This document shows positions 10,833-22,271 of a DNA stretch of 64,000 nucleotides, in pieces. The notes under the pieces were generated by a model. That model was not told the DNA's origin, did not search any database, and was given only the letters and a program-made list of their open reading frames with translations. The translations under genes and the position numbers were made by a program. The first letter of the stretch is position 1, and every line of letters begins with the position of its first letter. This DNA comes from Tetraselmis striata (taxonomy: Eukaryota; Chlorophyta; Chlorodendrophyceae; Chlorodendrales; Chlorodendraceae): positions 62,001-126,000 of the forward strand of contig VCJN01002791.1 of assembly GCA_006384855.1 (NCBI GenBank), written 5' to 3'.

Positions 10833-11440
10833 AGGCGCTGCTAGTCGCCAAGGTGGGTGATGGCCTCGCTGCAGCACAGTGCTGATGTGAAACTCTATAA
10901 AATTTCATAACTTGCTAAATCTTGTCGCCATCGCATCTAGGGCCCATCGCCCCCGACTGCTACATCAATAGTCGGCACACACGATGCAAGCCTGGCCCCT
11001 GTGCTGCCAAGTAACTACAACTTGCCTCAAAAGTGGCACCGCCAGTCACCAAGGTGGGTACCCTTGCTGCGATGTAAGGCTATGCTGTATGGGCTTTTGT
11101 AGTTTTCGGCTTGCTAAATTTGTCGCCATCGCACGTACGGCCAATACCCATGACGGTGACAAAAGCTAGAACGAGCCACTATGCCACCCCTGCCCCCGGC
11201 GCGGCCGGTCTTAGCCTGCCTCGAAAGAGGCGCCGCTAGTCGCCAAGGTGGGTGGCTATGCTGCGATGTTTTTTCTACCTTGGGCTTTGAATATATTACG
11301 GCTTACTAATTATGTTGTAATCGCACGTTCCACCCACAGCTCTTGATTGCAAAAGCCGGCACGATCGAATGCACCCCCAACCCCGATTCGGTGCGGCCAA
11401 ATCGCAGCCCGCCTCGAAAGAGGCACCGCCAGTCATTGTC
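10833..11440 (+). repeat. ~195-bp tandem repeat, about 3 units
   Basis: The phrase AGTCGCCAAGGTGGGT recurs at 10843, 11044 (one change) and 11238; the start of a fourth unit, GAAAGAGGCACCGCCAGTC, is at 11416. Spacings are about 201, 194 and 193 bp. Each unit also carries a TTGCTAAAT.TTGTCGCCATCGC-like phrase. No coding potential is apparent. Confidence 0.85.
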
Positions 11441-12447
11441 AGCCCAGGCAATAACAACCTCTTGCCTACTGAACGTCCTATCATTCGCGACAACGACGGC
11501 CGCCGCCAGCTCCATTGTAGCGGCTAGGTCGTCCATAGCCTGCAAAGCAACGCCCGGCATTTTGCCCCCGCCGCTGCCCTCCCCTCCAGTGGGGTCGGTC
11601 ATATTGGACCAAGATCTGTTGGACTAGGTGAAGGAAGCAAATAATTGCCGGCACTATGCGCCTTAATATAGCGACGAATACTGGTTCCCCACCACACCGC
11701 CAGTAGAAGCGCATGTACTTCATGCAAATATATGCAAAGTGGTCGAAACCCTAAAAACTGCACAGGGTCAAATGCTCGAACTTGGTACCAAAAAAACCAG
11801 ACAACTTACAACCCCCCGACACGTACTGTTTACGCTCGAATCTTGTCCCATTCCCCTGCGCCATACGCTCAGCGTGTCATCCGCGAATCGGACCACAGTG
11901 TTTGTTATTCGCTAATGTGCCCATGTACGGGTACATACCGTTATCCGGTAGTTTGTTTACTAAAGCGATATATATCAACTAAGGCGATGATGCTGAAGGC
12001 GCCGACCGCCGAGTGGTACAGTGACGCATTGTTATGAAATAAGTAACTCAAAATGTTCATCAACGCGGCTTGAGATTTGATAGGTGGCGGAGGGGGCTGG
12101 CCTTTTACGCCCGTGATTCCGCTCGACGCAGGTAAAAATCGACGCGGGCCCCTACACGGGCTCCTAAAAATCCTGCCGGCCCCCTCCGATAAATATATCG
12201 AGGGGATGACTTGAGGAGCGCGGGGGGGGGGGGGGGGGGGGGGGGGGGAATTGCAAATATTTTCAGGTTCTCCTACAAACCCTAATACAGTTACTTACCG
12301 CGCGACTCGCATCCCGATAAGGACGATGTACTCGCCCCACGCGGCGGATTTTCCCGTGTAGGGGCCCGCTAGACGCAGCCCCATCGCACAAGATGGGAGG
12401 GTATTGGTGGCCAGCCCTATCTCATACCCTAGAAGATGCCCTAGCAA
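11441..12447. other. Intergenic with inverted repeat and G run
   Basis: A perfect 17-bp inverted repeat, GCGGGCCCCTACACGGG at 12144-12160 and its complement at 12353-12369, brackets a run of about 27 G at 12222-12248. No gene is supported. The bracketed block may be a small foldback insertion. Confidence 0.5.
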
Positions 12448-13377
12448 GTGACCAAACGAATCCACCCGCTGACTTGGGGATGCACCGCCTGCTTCGCAAG
12501 GATATCAATCACAAGAGGCGACGAAGTGTCACCAGTTGCACCACCCACCATGGCACTATCCATGACACCCCAGAAAAGGGCCAGGATGGTGGAGCGCTGT
12601 ACACGCACCCAACTAGCATACGCGAGCGTGGAGGAGAACACGCTACAAAATAGACTCACCGATGAGGACATGAGAGGGGAATACATCCATCTCCCGGGCG
12701 GCTGGACTCCCACCCAGTCCAGCAACCCGGCCCTCTACCGCTCCCTGCGCCACGCTTGGCACTGGCACACTTTGCTGGATGTCGGCGCTGACGCGCTCGC
12801 CCAGTACAAGCTCTTCCTGCTTGATCAGCCCGATCTGGACGGGGACATCGTCGACGCTGATACACGTCTCACATACCTCCGCGGTTCGGATTCGGTGTGG
12901 CTGCAAGGCGCCGAGGATATGCTCGAGATCGCTGCGAAGCAGGCCGCTGTACTCGTCGAGCACGATGACGACGGGGCTATGGAGCCTCTCCTCGCTGGGG
13001 CCCATGCGGAGCAGTTCCCGCTGTTCCAACTCATGCGGCTGACCGCACGCGTGGTGCAAGAAGCCCTCACCCACACATGGATTCAGACGGACAGATTCAG
13101 CCGGTTCCTGTCCGACATCACAAAGGAAGCCCACAAGTGGGAGACAGACAGAGCGGCAATCCCCGGGAGCACGCACCACGTGGGGTCTTTCCTCCCCTAT
13201 GCCCCTTTGACGTGGACCGCGACTTCCCCGCCAAGGCTTGCGCACATGGAACCCATTCATAAGTGGCGCGAGGGGTATTTCCCAACGGTAAGCCCAAGAA
13301 GGCACAGTATCCTCACAGCTTCCATGGAACACTTGGCGCGGCTTCCAACTGTGGCAGACCTCACGAAGGTGCCCTAG
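12448..13377 (+). CDS. Hypothetical protein, 309 aa
   Basis: A single open frame of 309 codons, ending ...ADLTKVP. The second half has balanced composition (for example LRHAWHWHTLLDVGADALAQ and WREGYFPTVSP), unlike the shadow ORFs nearby, which favours real coding. A later Met at codon 35 (MALSMTPQKRARMVERC) is an alternative start, since the first 34 residues look less protein-like. I recognise no domain, signal peptide or membrane segment. It could be a gag-like ORF of a retroelement, given the mobile DNA around it, or one exon of a host gene. The antisense 318-aa frame across it is taken as a shadow. Confidence 0.4.
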   Translation: MTKRIHPLTWGCTACFARISITRGDEVSPVAPPTMALSMTPQKRARMVERCTRTQLAYASVEENTLQNRLTDEDMRGEYIHLPGGWTPTQSSNPALYRSLRHAWHWHTLLDVGADALAQYKLFLLDQPDLDGDIVDADTRLTYLRGSDSVWLQGAEDMLEIAAKQAAVLVEHDDDGAMEPLLAGAHAEQFPLFQLMRLTARVVQEALTHTWIQTDRFSRFLSDITKEAHKWETDRAAIPGSTHHVGSFLPYAPLTWTATSPPRLAHMEPIHKWREGYFPTVSPRRHSILTASMEHLARLPTVADLTKVP

Positions 13378-14507
13378 CCGCCCCCCTAAAGTCTGAATTT
13401 CATATGTATAGAACATTAGGCAGGAGCTGTTTTGTGGTGGGCACCGCCCACAACGGCGAAGTGAAGCCCAGCAATGTAATAAAAGCGCCTCCGCGACACC
13501 GGCCCACACCTCCGCCGGGACTGCCGCGCAAGCCATGACCGCATGCCGGCAGCCTGCGATCATGGTTTGCCACGCACTCCCGGCACCCTGCCGGCACATG
13601 CATGCTGTGCCGCAACGCTACGCGCGAACTAAGCACCATTGCTGTGCGAGAGTCGGCCGTGCCAGTACTTATCGTGATTACTCCTTGGCAGGGGCCGGGG
13701 GCGCGGCCCGCCAGCGTGGCGCACTGCGACGCCAGCGACCCCGCGGTGTGCAGCGATGTGCAGCGATGTGCGGCGATGTGCAATGAGTGCGTACATCCGC
13801 CTGTACTTAGCCCGGGTGCTCCGCATCGGCGGGCGACACGCGAGCCCGCGTGCGCATATCAATTTGATGAAATTATGGAAACGAGAAATTCATATAGTAC
13901 TTTACAGGTCGCCCGCGATAGTCGTCGCTACTGGGTATGAAATCCACGTCCCTCGTCCGTCCCGTATCGTCCCCGTATGTCGTCGTTCGTCACCAGTAGG
14001 GCACATTTACGTCACATCTGAATCTCACAGTGTACGTAGTACGGGCTGAAGCCCGCCTCTACCAAGCAAGGGCGCATTGAATGCGGGCATCAACATCTGT
14101 AGGTGGGCTGGTTTTGGAGCAGGCCTTGATTGCAATGTTGGCCTTTGCGGGAATTTCTCACTTGCTTATTACTTGCCGATAGCAAGAAAATTTGCAAATG
14201 TGTTCCACTATGATATACCTACCCCTTAGCGTGCAGCCGTACACATAGAACGCATATAGTTGCTGTACAAAAGTAGTGCCCTCGTGACATTGGGGTATCA
14301 AATTCACACGCATGAACATGGACGGGCACACGTATGGCTCTTACGAGAGCACAACGAACGCCATTTAGGGGTCCCTCTCCACGCAGCCATGATGTAATGT
14401 TCACGTATGGCACATGGAAGGGCGCGGCCGGAAACGAAGGCGAGGGCTGATAATGGGTCAATTTACAATTGATGCGTCGAGAAGGGGGGCAAGACTTTTG
14501 TGGGCAG

Positions 14508-14508
<1 letters not shown>
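13378..14508. other. Intergenic, no gene seen
   Basis: GC-rich first half, AT-richer second half. Three copies of GATGTGC(A/G)(G/A)C-type phrase lie at about 13750-13785. No supported gene. Confidence 0.3.

Positions 14509-14584
<76 letters not shown>
14509..14584. repeat. Compound microsatellite (TA)n(GA)n
   Basis: GTGTGTATATA leads into about 20 TA dinucleotides followed by about 13 GA dinucleotides. Confidence 0.95.
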
Positions 14585-14588
<4 letters not shown>

Positions 14589-14734
14589 GCACACAAATTG
14601 TCATCGATGTAGCGGTACGCACCAGTAGGTAGCAACTTTTGTCCGTGGTTTTGTTTTAACTGGCCTTTTGTAAATCACACCAAGACAGCGGGTAGGCAGC
14701 GATTACCCGTATTGCATTGCTACGTACCGGTACC

Positions 14735-15135
14735 CTGTACCAGTACCTGTACCGCCTTATGCGGGATGCGGGCCGCTTTTAGGCGGCCTGCTGTGTTGAT
14801 TTTCTAATTCTGGGGAACTGCCCTTTTTGTAATTCACACCAGTACCAGTACCAGTACCTGTATCCATCCCGCCTTATGCGGGATGCGGGCCGCTTTTAGG
14901 CGGCTTGCTCTGTTGATTTTCTAATTATGGGGAACTACCCTTTTTGTAATTCACACCAGTACCTGTACCTGAACTTCATCGGTTTAATATTATGCTCCGG
15001 CAGACGAGGAGCGAGTAACTTGCAGCCGGATTAGGTGTTTGAGCAGCAGCGGCCGCCGCGCGGCCGCCGGGGCCGCGCTGGTACCAGTAGGGTCCCTTTT
15101 TGTAATTCACACCAGTAGGGTCCCAGGGCGGCTTG
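14735..15135 (+). repeat. ~117-bp repeat, two units plus partial
   Basis: GCCTTATGCGGGATGCGGGC occurs at 14754 and 14871, each followed by a TTTTAGGCGGC phrase, a TGTTGATTTTCTAATT phrase, GGGGAACT and CTTTTTGTAATTCACACCAG. The last phrase recurs at about 15097-15116, ahead of a run of GGTCCC. Stretches of CCAGTACCAGTACC link the units. Confidence 0.85.
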
Positions 15136-15651
15136 CTTGCGGCCCTGAGTCGCAGACAAATTAACAGCAGTGACCGAACGTACGATTTGACGACGCGCGC
15201 TGTTAAGTTGTCGCCACGTCATCGCGCGGCGGACTATTCCAGGTTCCAGGTGCAAATACTTTCACTGTGAGGCAATCTTGACACTACCCTACTCGCAAGT
15301 TGCCCGTCGCAGAGCCTCAAGCTCGTCGCTCGTGATCGTTATGCTCGGGAGCTGAACCGTTGTACATTATCCAGCAGGCGTAGCCGCCGACGTCGTGGCG
15401 CCTTGGCTATATACGGCGTGCCTTATCGATATTATTCATACTGGAGGATGCCGGCTGTCCAGCCTGTCCTTATCGAGTCGGAGGTCCGAGGTAGTCTCCG
15501 GTCGGACGGGAGCCAACGTCGACGCGATCTCGCCGATAAGCACAAACCATCACCCACAACCACATATTACGGCCGTCGCAGAATATCGCCCCTGCCTCTC
15601 GTCGGCTGCGGTGGCACCGTCAGAGCACGGAGACCGTCCACACAACTGCCA
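15136..15651. other. Upstream region of the protease gene
   Basis: The frame of the first protease exon stays open back to about 15403, with an in-frame ATG near 15448, but the sequence before 15652 does not look like a signal peptide. It is taken as 5' leader. I do not see a clear promoter element. Confidence 0.35.
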
Positions 15652-18600
15652 ATGCTTGTGGCACTGTCGGTGATGGCTCTGCTGGCAACGGCAGCGCTTG
15701 GCGGCCCAGTATCTTCAGGTGATGATGCTGCACCGGGACCCTGCTGGGTAGTATCAAACTATCAATGTCAATATGCGCGTATATGATGGGGCTATATATA
15801 TATCATTATACTGACGTCCATTCACATGTTGGTATTGACGTGAGACACTCACGTCTTTCTCATACGAACCGCGAGCTACTGCGTGACGATAGTTTTAGTC
15901 GATGGTGCTTTCGGCAGCGAGAGTACCTAGAAAACTGGCCACAGCAGCTCTAAAATCAAAACAGAGTCTGCCCTGCGTGGCGGTTCCATACGGAATCCGA
16001 GGTGAGCACATTTTGTGCTGATCACACTGTTATCTTTCCTTGGCAGGGCACGCCTCCGACAAGATCCCGCCTCGCGGAGTTGTCGATCACCAGCCTGATG
16101 GCCGGTACAGTTTATCCAAGATTGTAGGAGGCTCGCCTGCAACAGAACGGATAGTTGGGGGTTTCGACGCCCAGCAGGGAAGGTAGCGCTATAATTCCCC
16201 CCTTGCCAATTCACCGTATTGTCCAGCTCTCTAACGACAAGAACAATAATAATATACAAGCAGCAATCGCGGAAGATTTATTTCTCGTTACATCTGCGAT
16301 CGTGTATCCATGGCGGCTGTGAATCGCACCAAGCTGCATGCAGCACTCAGCCGGAGCGTGTCACTGTTGTCACAAAACTGTTGGACCACTACGCGAGGCT
16401 TCCTTAGGACGTCAGTGCAAAATGCCTACTTCATTGAAACATAAATTTTGACACTGAAATAAGTTATTCAGAATATAACGCGCCACTAGAGCTGTTTGCT
16501 GGTCACATCTCGGTAGGACATTATTTCATCACCATCATCTGCCATCATTGACAACCATGTTTTTCTTTTGATTATATTTGTTCAGTATAGCAGCCACCTA
16601 GAAGGGAGCTGAGTTTCGAGACCTAAATTCAGCAATAGGTAGTATCACAATTATAGCCGACATTGGTACCAACTTGATGAGTTTAGCTGTAGTTGTATTG
16701 AAAGCATGTTTTCCCGTGCACGGACCGTCGGGTGACCGTTTGCGCCAAGCAGGTACCCTTACCTTGCGCAGCTATGGACGTCACGTGGGCTGGTGTCGCG
16801 TTTCTTTTGCAACGGGTTCCTCATCCACCCATCAGCTGTCCTGACAGCTGCGCATTGCTTCGACTCATTTATGGCTCGGAACCCCAAGGTACGTGCTGCT
16901 GCATGTTTCTGATAATAAATTTTAACGGCAGGGCGCTCATGCCTGTTCCGTTGTCTTCATTCGATCCCCTACTGACACCCCGCTTGGGAACTGGAAAGGA
17001 AGTGGAGTCGAGTAGCACAACCGCAGCAATGCACCCATAATATTGGCTTTTGCTCTACGCTTTGCGCGATATGGTATTTCATCACTGTGATAATTACCCG
17101 AGTTTCCATTCGCAAGGTGTACATGGCCTACAGTTGTATAAGACAGTTACGATCCAGACCAACCGAAACCCTCGGTCAGCGCTAACGAACCCACAATATT
17201 ATACACACACTCACACACGAATACGTTGGATTCTGCACAGATTCAATCACGTCGAAAACGCAGGGTGCAACTGGTTGCTGCGCACCATAAGTATCATATA
17301 TCGTCACAGGAGAGTTATGCAGGTCATTCGTCGACATTTTCAGCTGCAGCTGCCACACCTGCAATGATGCACTTACGCATCAATTACAGCAAATGATTCG
17401 TAATGGATAATGTTGCGGCTTGTTGGCGCACGCACCAGCACTTCTATTATCATAGCGCGCCAGCCAAGTGGATGTGTAACTGTCTGATAAACTCACATGC
17501 GTGCGCCTCTAAGGTTCGCATCGGCAGGCACACTCTAACCGGCTACGGAGAGCAATTTGAGGAGCGTAAAGGCAGCAGCTTCGTCACCCACCCCTTGCAC
17601 AACCAGCGAGCAAAGAACGACAAGGATGTGGCCATCGTGTTTCTGGACAGCCCTGTGACGACCGTTGAGCCAGTTGCTCTTGCGTCAGAGCAAGGTGGGC
17701 GCACGCAGACGTCCATTGTGTGCGTCGTTGCATGCGCCTTGCATGTGCTGATGGCCGTGCCACATACACACACACACACACATACATAATGTATATATAT
17801 GTATGTATTCATATACGGTATCGTGATATTACAGCATATGCTGACAATGGCGATCACAATGACATACCACAGCACTTGCTGCAGGCTCTCATTGATGATA
17901 TCACCACCACCGTTATGAAACAGACTGACAGAGTTATGTATGGATGGCGCGGATGTGAGAAATGACGGTCGATATTAGCAGGCTAACCTGAGATGTGCAT
18001 GTCATCATCCCATGCTGGACGGGCGACGATAAGATTTGCGCGAGCTGCAGGAAGACCCGCAGCTGCTCACAGTCATGGGGTAAGCGCCTGCGAACAGGTT
18101 GGCGTCAACTATGTATGGAAATGAAGCCATGTTATATATACAGTACAGCATGTCACGCTGCAATACATTATGACAGCATCAGTGCTTAGGCCGATACCTA
18201 CTACTGCTGCTGCAGGCTCATCATAGTTCTCCGTAATAAGATGATGGGCAAAGATGATGCAGCAGCAGCATACCGCAGCCACACATGTGTACGCAATGCG
18301 CGTATATCATATTAATTCTACGTGTTTGGTGGTGGCATGACTCGGTACCGATAGTTACATGATGTAAGTGGAATGATACAAGCTAAGTGAGGAGATTGCC
18401 ATTCGCGGTTACCACAGAAGCACTACCGTGCCATGCTCGATGGCGCAATTGTCGATGCTGCTACCGACTTTTGCGGCTTCCGGCTTCCGCAGGTGGGGCG
18501 CCACGTCCGAGACAAGCGTGGAGCCAGCCGAGGTGCTTCAGGTGGTGGACGTACCATTGGTTCCCGCGGACAAGTGCGCCCGCTATCTTCCCAACAAGAT

Positions 18601-21600
18601 AGTCACGGAGGACATGATCTGCGCAGGTAACCGCATGCACGACCTGCTGACACACCAACCTTTGCATCAGTGCTTCTTGACACCAGAGATAGCTTCCCAG
18701 GGACCCACGACCATGTTCATTGCTGCATACTGTGCCGCATACCTATTCGGCCGTCGGGGCGCGTGCTCAGCCAGGCTGATTATAGTAAATCCATGTAGCC
18801 GTTGTACTCAGAGTCAAGCAATGCTGTAGACCGGCTGGCAAGCAGCCGCGTCACTCATGTCATTACTACTGCGCGCTGCTGGCCAGGTTGGGACCGCGGG
18901 CGGCGGGATGCATGCCAGGGGGACTCTGGCGGGCCGATCATCCTCAAGGTACGGGAAACGTCGATTTCCAGATTTCTATAAATCGGCCGGTTCATGCCGC
19001 TCTGGCGGGTTTTCGTCGGTGGTTGAGTAAGCAGCATACTGGAAGCACGGTTCTGCTGCTTTGTCGGGTTCAACTGCACAGGCCGGCAATGATTGACGGT
19101 TCCGGACCGTGCTGGAGTTGTTGCTCAACTGGTGTATAGCATTGCGTCCTGATCAACCAAATAATGCCCACTGTGTCGGCGATATTCCGCCGTGATGAGC
19201 GCACGTGATCGCGGCAATGTGGTTACTACTGCTTTGCTGCTACGGTGACACCGGCCGCGACCGCGCAGGGGGGCACCGAAACCACGGAGGATGACATTGC
19301 GATGGGCATCGTGTCGTGGGGGACCGGATGCGCCCGGGAGCGCACCCCCGGGGTCTACACCAGTATTGCCACCCTGCGCAGCTGGATCGATGCCAGGCTG
19401 CAGGTGCGCCACCTGGCACCGACACTGTCAAGCATATTCCATAAATTGCTGCAATAAAGCCACAGTTCGTTTGACAACAAACAAACGATGCCACACAGAC
19501 ACAATTGTTATTGGATCTGCAAAATGCTGCACAAGAAATGCAATTAAGTACCCCTACGTCCTGGTATCAAACCCATATTGACCGCGGAGTTTTTCAATTT
19601 CAAATTCTTGGATATCAGGGCCATCTTCAGAACCCACGACACTTGGCACAGAGCTGCGGTCGGACAAGGCCGCAAACTATCAATGTGAAATACGGGATGC
19701 AATCACAACTCAACCACACATGCGTAGCTTTTACTCGGCATTACCTCCGGCGGCGGGGGGGGGGGGGGGGGGGAGGACTAGCAAGGAGCCCTAGTAGGGT
19801 GACGACTCGGTATTAATAAAACTACTGCGTGCGCAATATAACCGCCCGCGCCCAGCGTGGCAGATGTCAGTTTAATACGCAAATATAACGAAATGCGCGC
19901 AAGTGTTTACAGAATTGCAGGCAAGCCTAACTCGAGGGTATCTACTATTTTGGTTATTAATGGGGTTAATGGCATATTGGCGGTCTTTTCAGGTTTTTGG
20001 GTCCCTGTATGTGCGTTCGCGCACACGTACTCGTCGCACTTATAGTACCCGTACTGGTAGCGACCTGATTTTCGACTACCATCGCTAGTTAGCTCGTTGC
20101 TCGTCGCTCGCTCGCCGCCGATCTAATTATGGCGCGCCGATCGCTGCTCGCCGCTCGACTCTTGGCAGAGACGAGCAACCTAGTTGAGGTTATGGTATGA
20201 CGCAGCTGCATGTCGTCCCTTACAGGAAGGTACATCCGCGGCGGCGAGCGGCGGGCCTGTCAACCCGACAAGCGCACCGCCGCCGTCTCTGCCAGGGCCA
20301 GGCGGCCCGGGGCAGTGCATTGCGCTCGGCTCCCAACAGGCGCTCTGCGCCTGCGTGCGGCCTAGCTCGGAGGAGACCCTGGAGGGCGTCGCTGTCACGT
20401 ACAGGTACACGCCGCCACCGCATGCTGGCGTGTGCTGCTCCAAACATGAATGCGCGTCGGACGGGGTGATATATCGTGGGGGAGGGCCGGATGTGTTCAC
20501 TGCTGCCAATACTATTAACACCTTTGCGCAAGCCCTTCAATTGGCGCATACGGATACGATTGCTGTTGTTACAAAAGCAGTGATTGGCTTAATATAGTTC
20601 CGAACTGTGCCGCTGAGAAATGCATTTTTTGACGCCGATGCTCCGATTTTCCGCAGCGGGTGCGCAGCGCATCACCAAGACTTCGGCGATTACGACCCCT
20701 TCTGCTACACCCAGAGCCGGGAGTGCGCGTCCGCCCAGCGGTCCGACCTCCATCCGGTGAGCACCTTGGTCGGCGGCGGCCAATTGCGGGGACGAAAAGG
20801 GGGGCACGCACGTGACACCGCATTCAAATGATGCCGACGGCGCAACATATTGCAGCCTGGGGATCTTAATATTTTCGAACGAGTAGAGGCACACACGTTC
20901 CGTGTTTGTTAAGGCCCGCTGGTAGTGCAGTTTGAACGTTAGAAAACTGTCTGGCAACTTTCACCCTTCGGAGTAACGTTTACGATGCAGGGCACGAGGT
21001 GGCGCACGTGCCGGCAAGAGGCGGAGGACGAGCTGGCTGCGTCTCTCTGCCTACATGACGTGTGCCGCTGCGCGAAAGACGGAGTCTCTGGCGGCGTACA
21101 GACTGTGTTCCAGCAGGGATGCTTCCCCTACTTCAGGTTCGGAGTGCCCCCCCCCCCCCCCCCCCCCCCCCTTCCCCCCACGACGTCCGCTGTGATGCGG
21201 TGGACGTCATCGTTGAAGTATGATGACGTCGATCACCGCCTTCATTGTCGGGATAATTGGCGCGCGTCTCAGAACGCAGTATTTCCGAAACGATTTAAAC
21301 CCGAAATATTGATTATTTTACGAAGACCCCCCCCCCCCCCCCCCCCCCCCCCCCTTTCCCCGGTATGAAATGAGGATGAGCGCCTACTCGTCCACCGCTG
21401 ATGCAGTTGAGTATCATTGCCGGGTTGTGCCGTCTGTCGCAGGCTGCTCGGCGTGAACACCTTCTGGTGCATGGTGTCCGGCGGCACAGCCTGCGCCTCC
21501 GCGGTGCCCTCTATCGCGCGCGAGGGCGCCGCCTTTCGTCAGTGCACCGCCAAAGAGGCCGAGCTGAGCGGAGCCATGCGGGGCGTGCCGCTAAGCCAGG

Positions 21601-21659
21601 CGGCGGCGGGCGACGGCACCCTGTCTACCGACGAGATCGCAGAGATGCTTCAGCTGTGA
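15652..21659 (+). CDS. Secreted trypsin-like serine protease with Cys-rich tail
   Basis: Twelve exons join in phase to 505 aa: 15652-15718, 16047-16182, 16753-16888, 17514-17694, 18055-18079, 18493-18626, 18887-18948, 19269-19403, 20226-20404, 20657-20756, 20991-21136, 21443-21659. Exon 1 is a signal peptide (MLVALSVMALLATAALGG). A pro-segment ends in two activation-like sites, KIVGG and RIVGG. The S1 peptidase domain follows with the triad His (LTAAHC), Asp (NDKDVAIVFL) and Ser (DACQGDSGGP). The Asp six residues before the Ser, with SWGTGC and PGVY, fits the pocket of a trypsin that cuts after Arg or Lys. After DARLQ come a Pro/Gly linker and about 170 residues with two similar Cys-rich units (CAC...YDPFCYTQ...ECASA; CRC...NTFWCMV...ACASA). 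These units match no family I know. The enzyme is expected to be secreted or lumenal. Exon 5 has only 25 nt, but it restores the frame exactly. Confidence 0.93.
17762..17787. repeat. (CA)n microsatellite in intron 4
   Basis: About ten CA dinucleotides with TACATA ends, 70 nt inside the fourth intron of the protease gene. Confidence 0.85.
21149..21353. repeat. Two long C runs in intron 11
   Basis: Runs of more than 20 C at about 21149-21170 and 21328-21354 lie in the last intron of the protease gene. The first begins about 12 nt after the 5' splice site at 21137. Confidence 0.9.
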
Positions 21660-22271
21660 CCCCGAATTCGCCGGCGCTAGAGACTCGTAGAGCCGGCTGG
21701 GTGCTGCCTGTTGAATAGCATTCTCGGCACCCTCTGCTGGCTTCGGCGGCCAGTCGGCCGCAGACACTGTACAAAGAACCCGTCCCACCACCACATTCCG
21801 CACTCGAGTTTCTGATTCATACTGTCAAGACAGGCGACACAACGTAGTCATTGCTATTTGCATACCGTATTATCGCGAGGAGCCTATCGTTGCCCCCATA
21901 CGCTGGTCGAGAGTCTTCTCGAGTAGTCAGCACCGTCGGCATGTTCCGACAGCGGCGCATAAATGCAAATAGCGCCCCCTTCTCCCGAAGTACTCAACCG
22001 GCAGCTAGCTCTTCCGGCCTCGACGCGCGCGCAATAGTGGGCTCGTCCGGTGTCAGGACTTACATATAATATGGGCACGCGTTTCTGGTCTCCCGCTCGC
22101 CCGCCTACCGGCCGCGTGCATTGGGTCGGCCCGATGCAGCAGCATGTTACACTCTTCGAGGTTTCAAATTCATGGCCCGGCGGCACAGGCGGGTGGTCCG
22201 AAGGGCACGGCCGACATAGGAGGGGACAAGGGTCGCACGGCAGCTGCTTGGTGGCCAGTCTACCGTACGCA
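21660..22271. other. Spacer between convergent genes
   Basis: The protease gene and the FtsHi-like gene end towards each other with 612 bp between stop codons. On the minus strand a TGTAA, the usual green-algal poly(A) signal, lies near 22147, about 125 nt past the FtsHi-like stop; one pentamer is weak evidence. Confidence 0.4.

Noticed and set aside
15448-15651. Longer start for the protease gene
   Set aside because: The in-frame extension is not signal-peptide-like, whereas MLVALSVMALLATAALGG at 15652 is.
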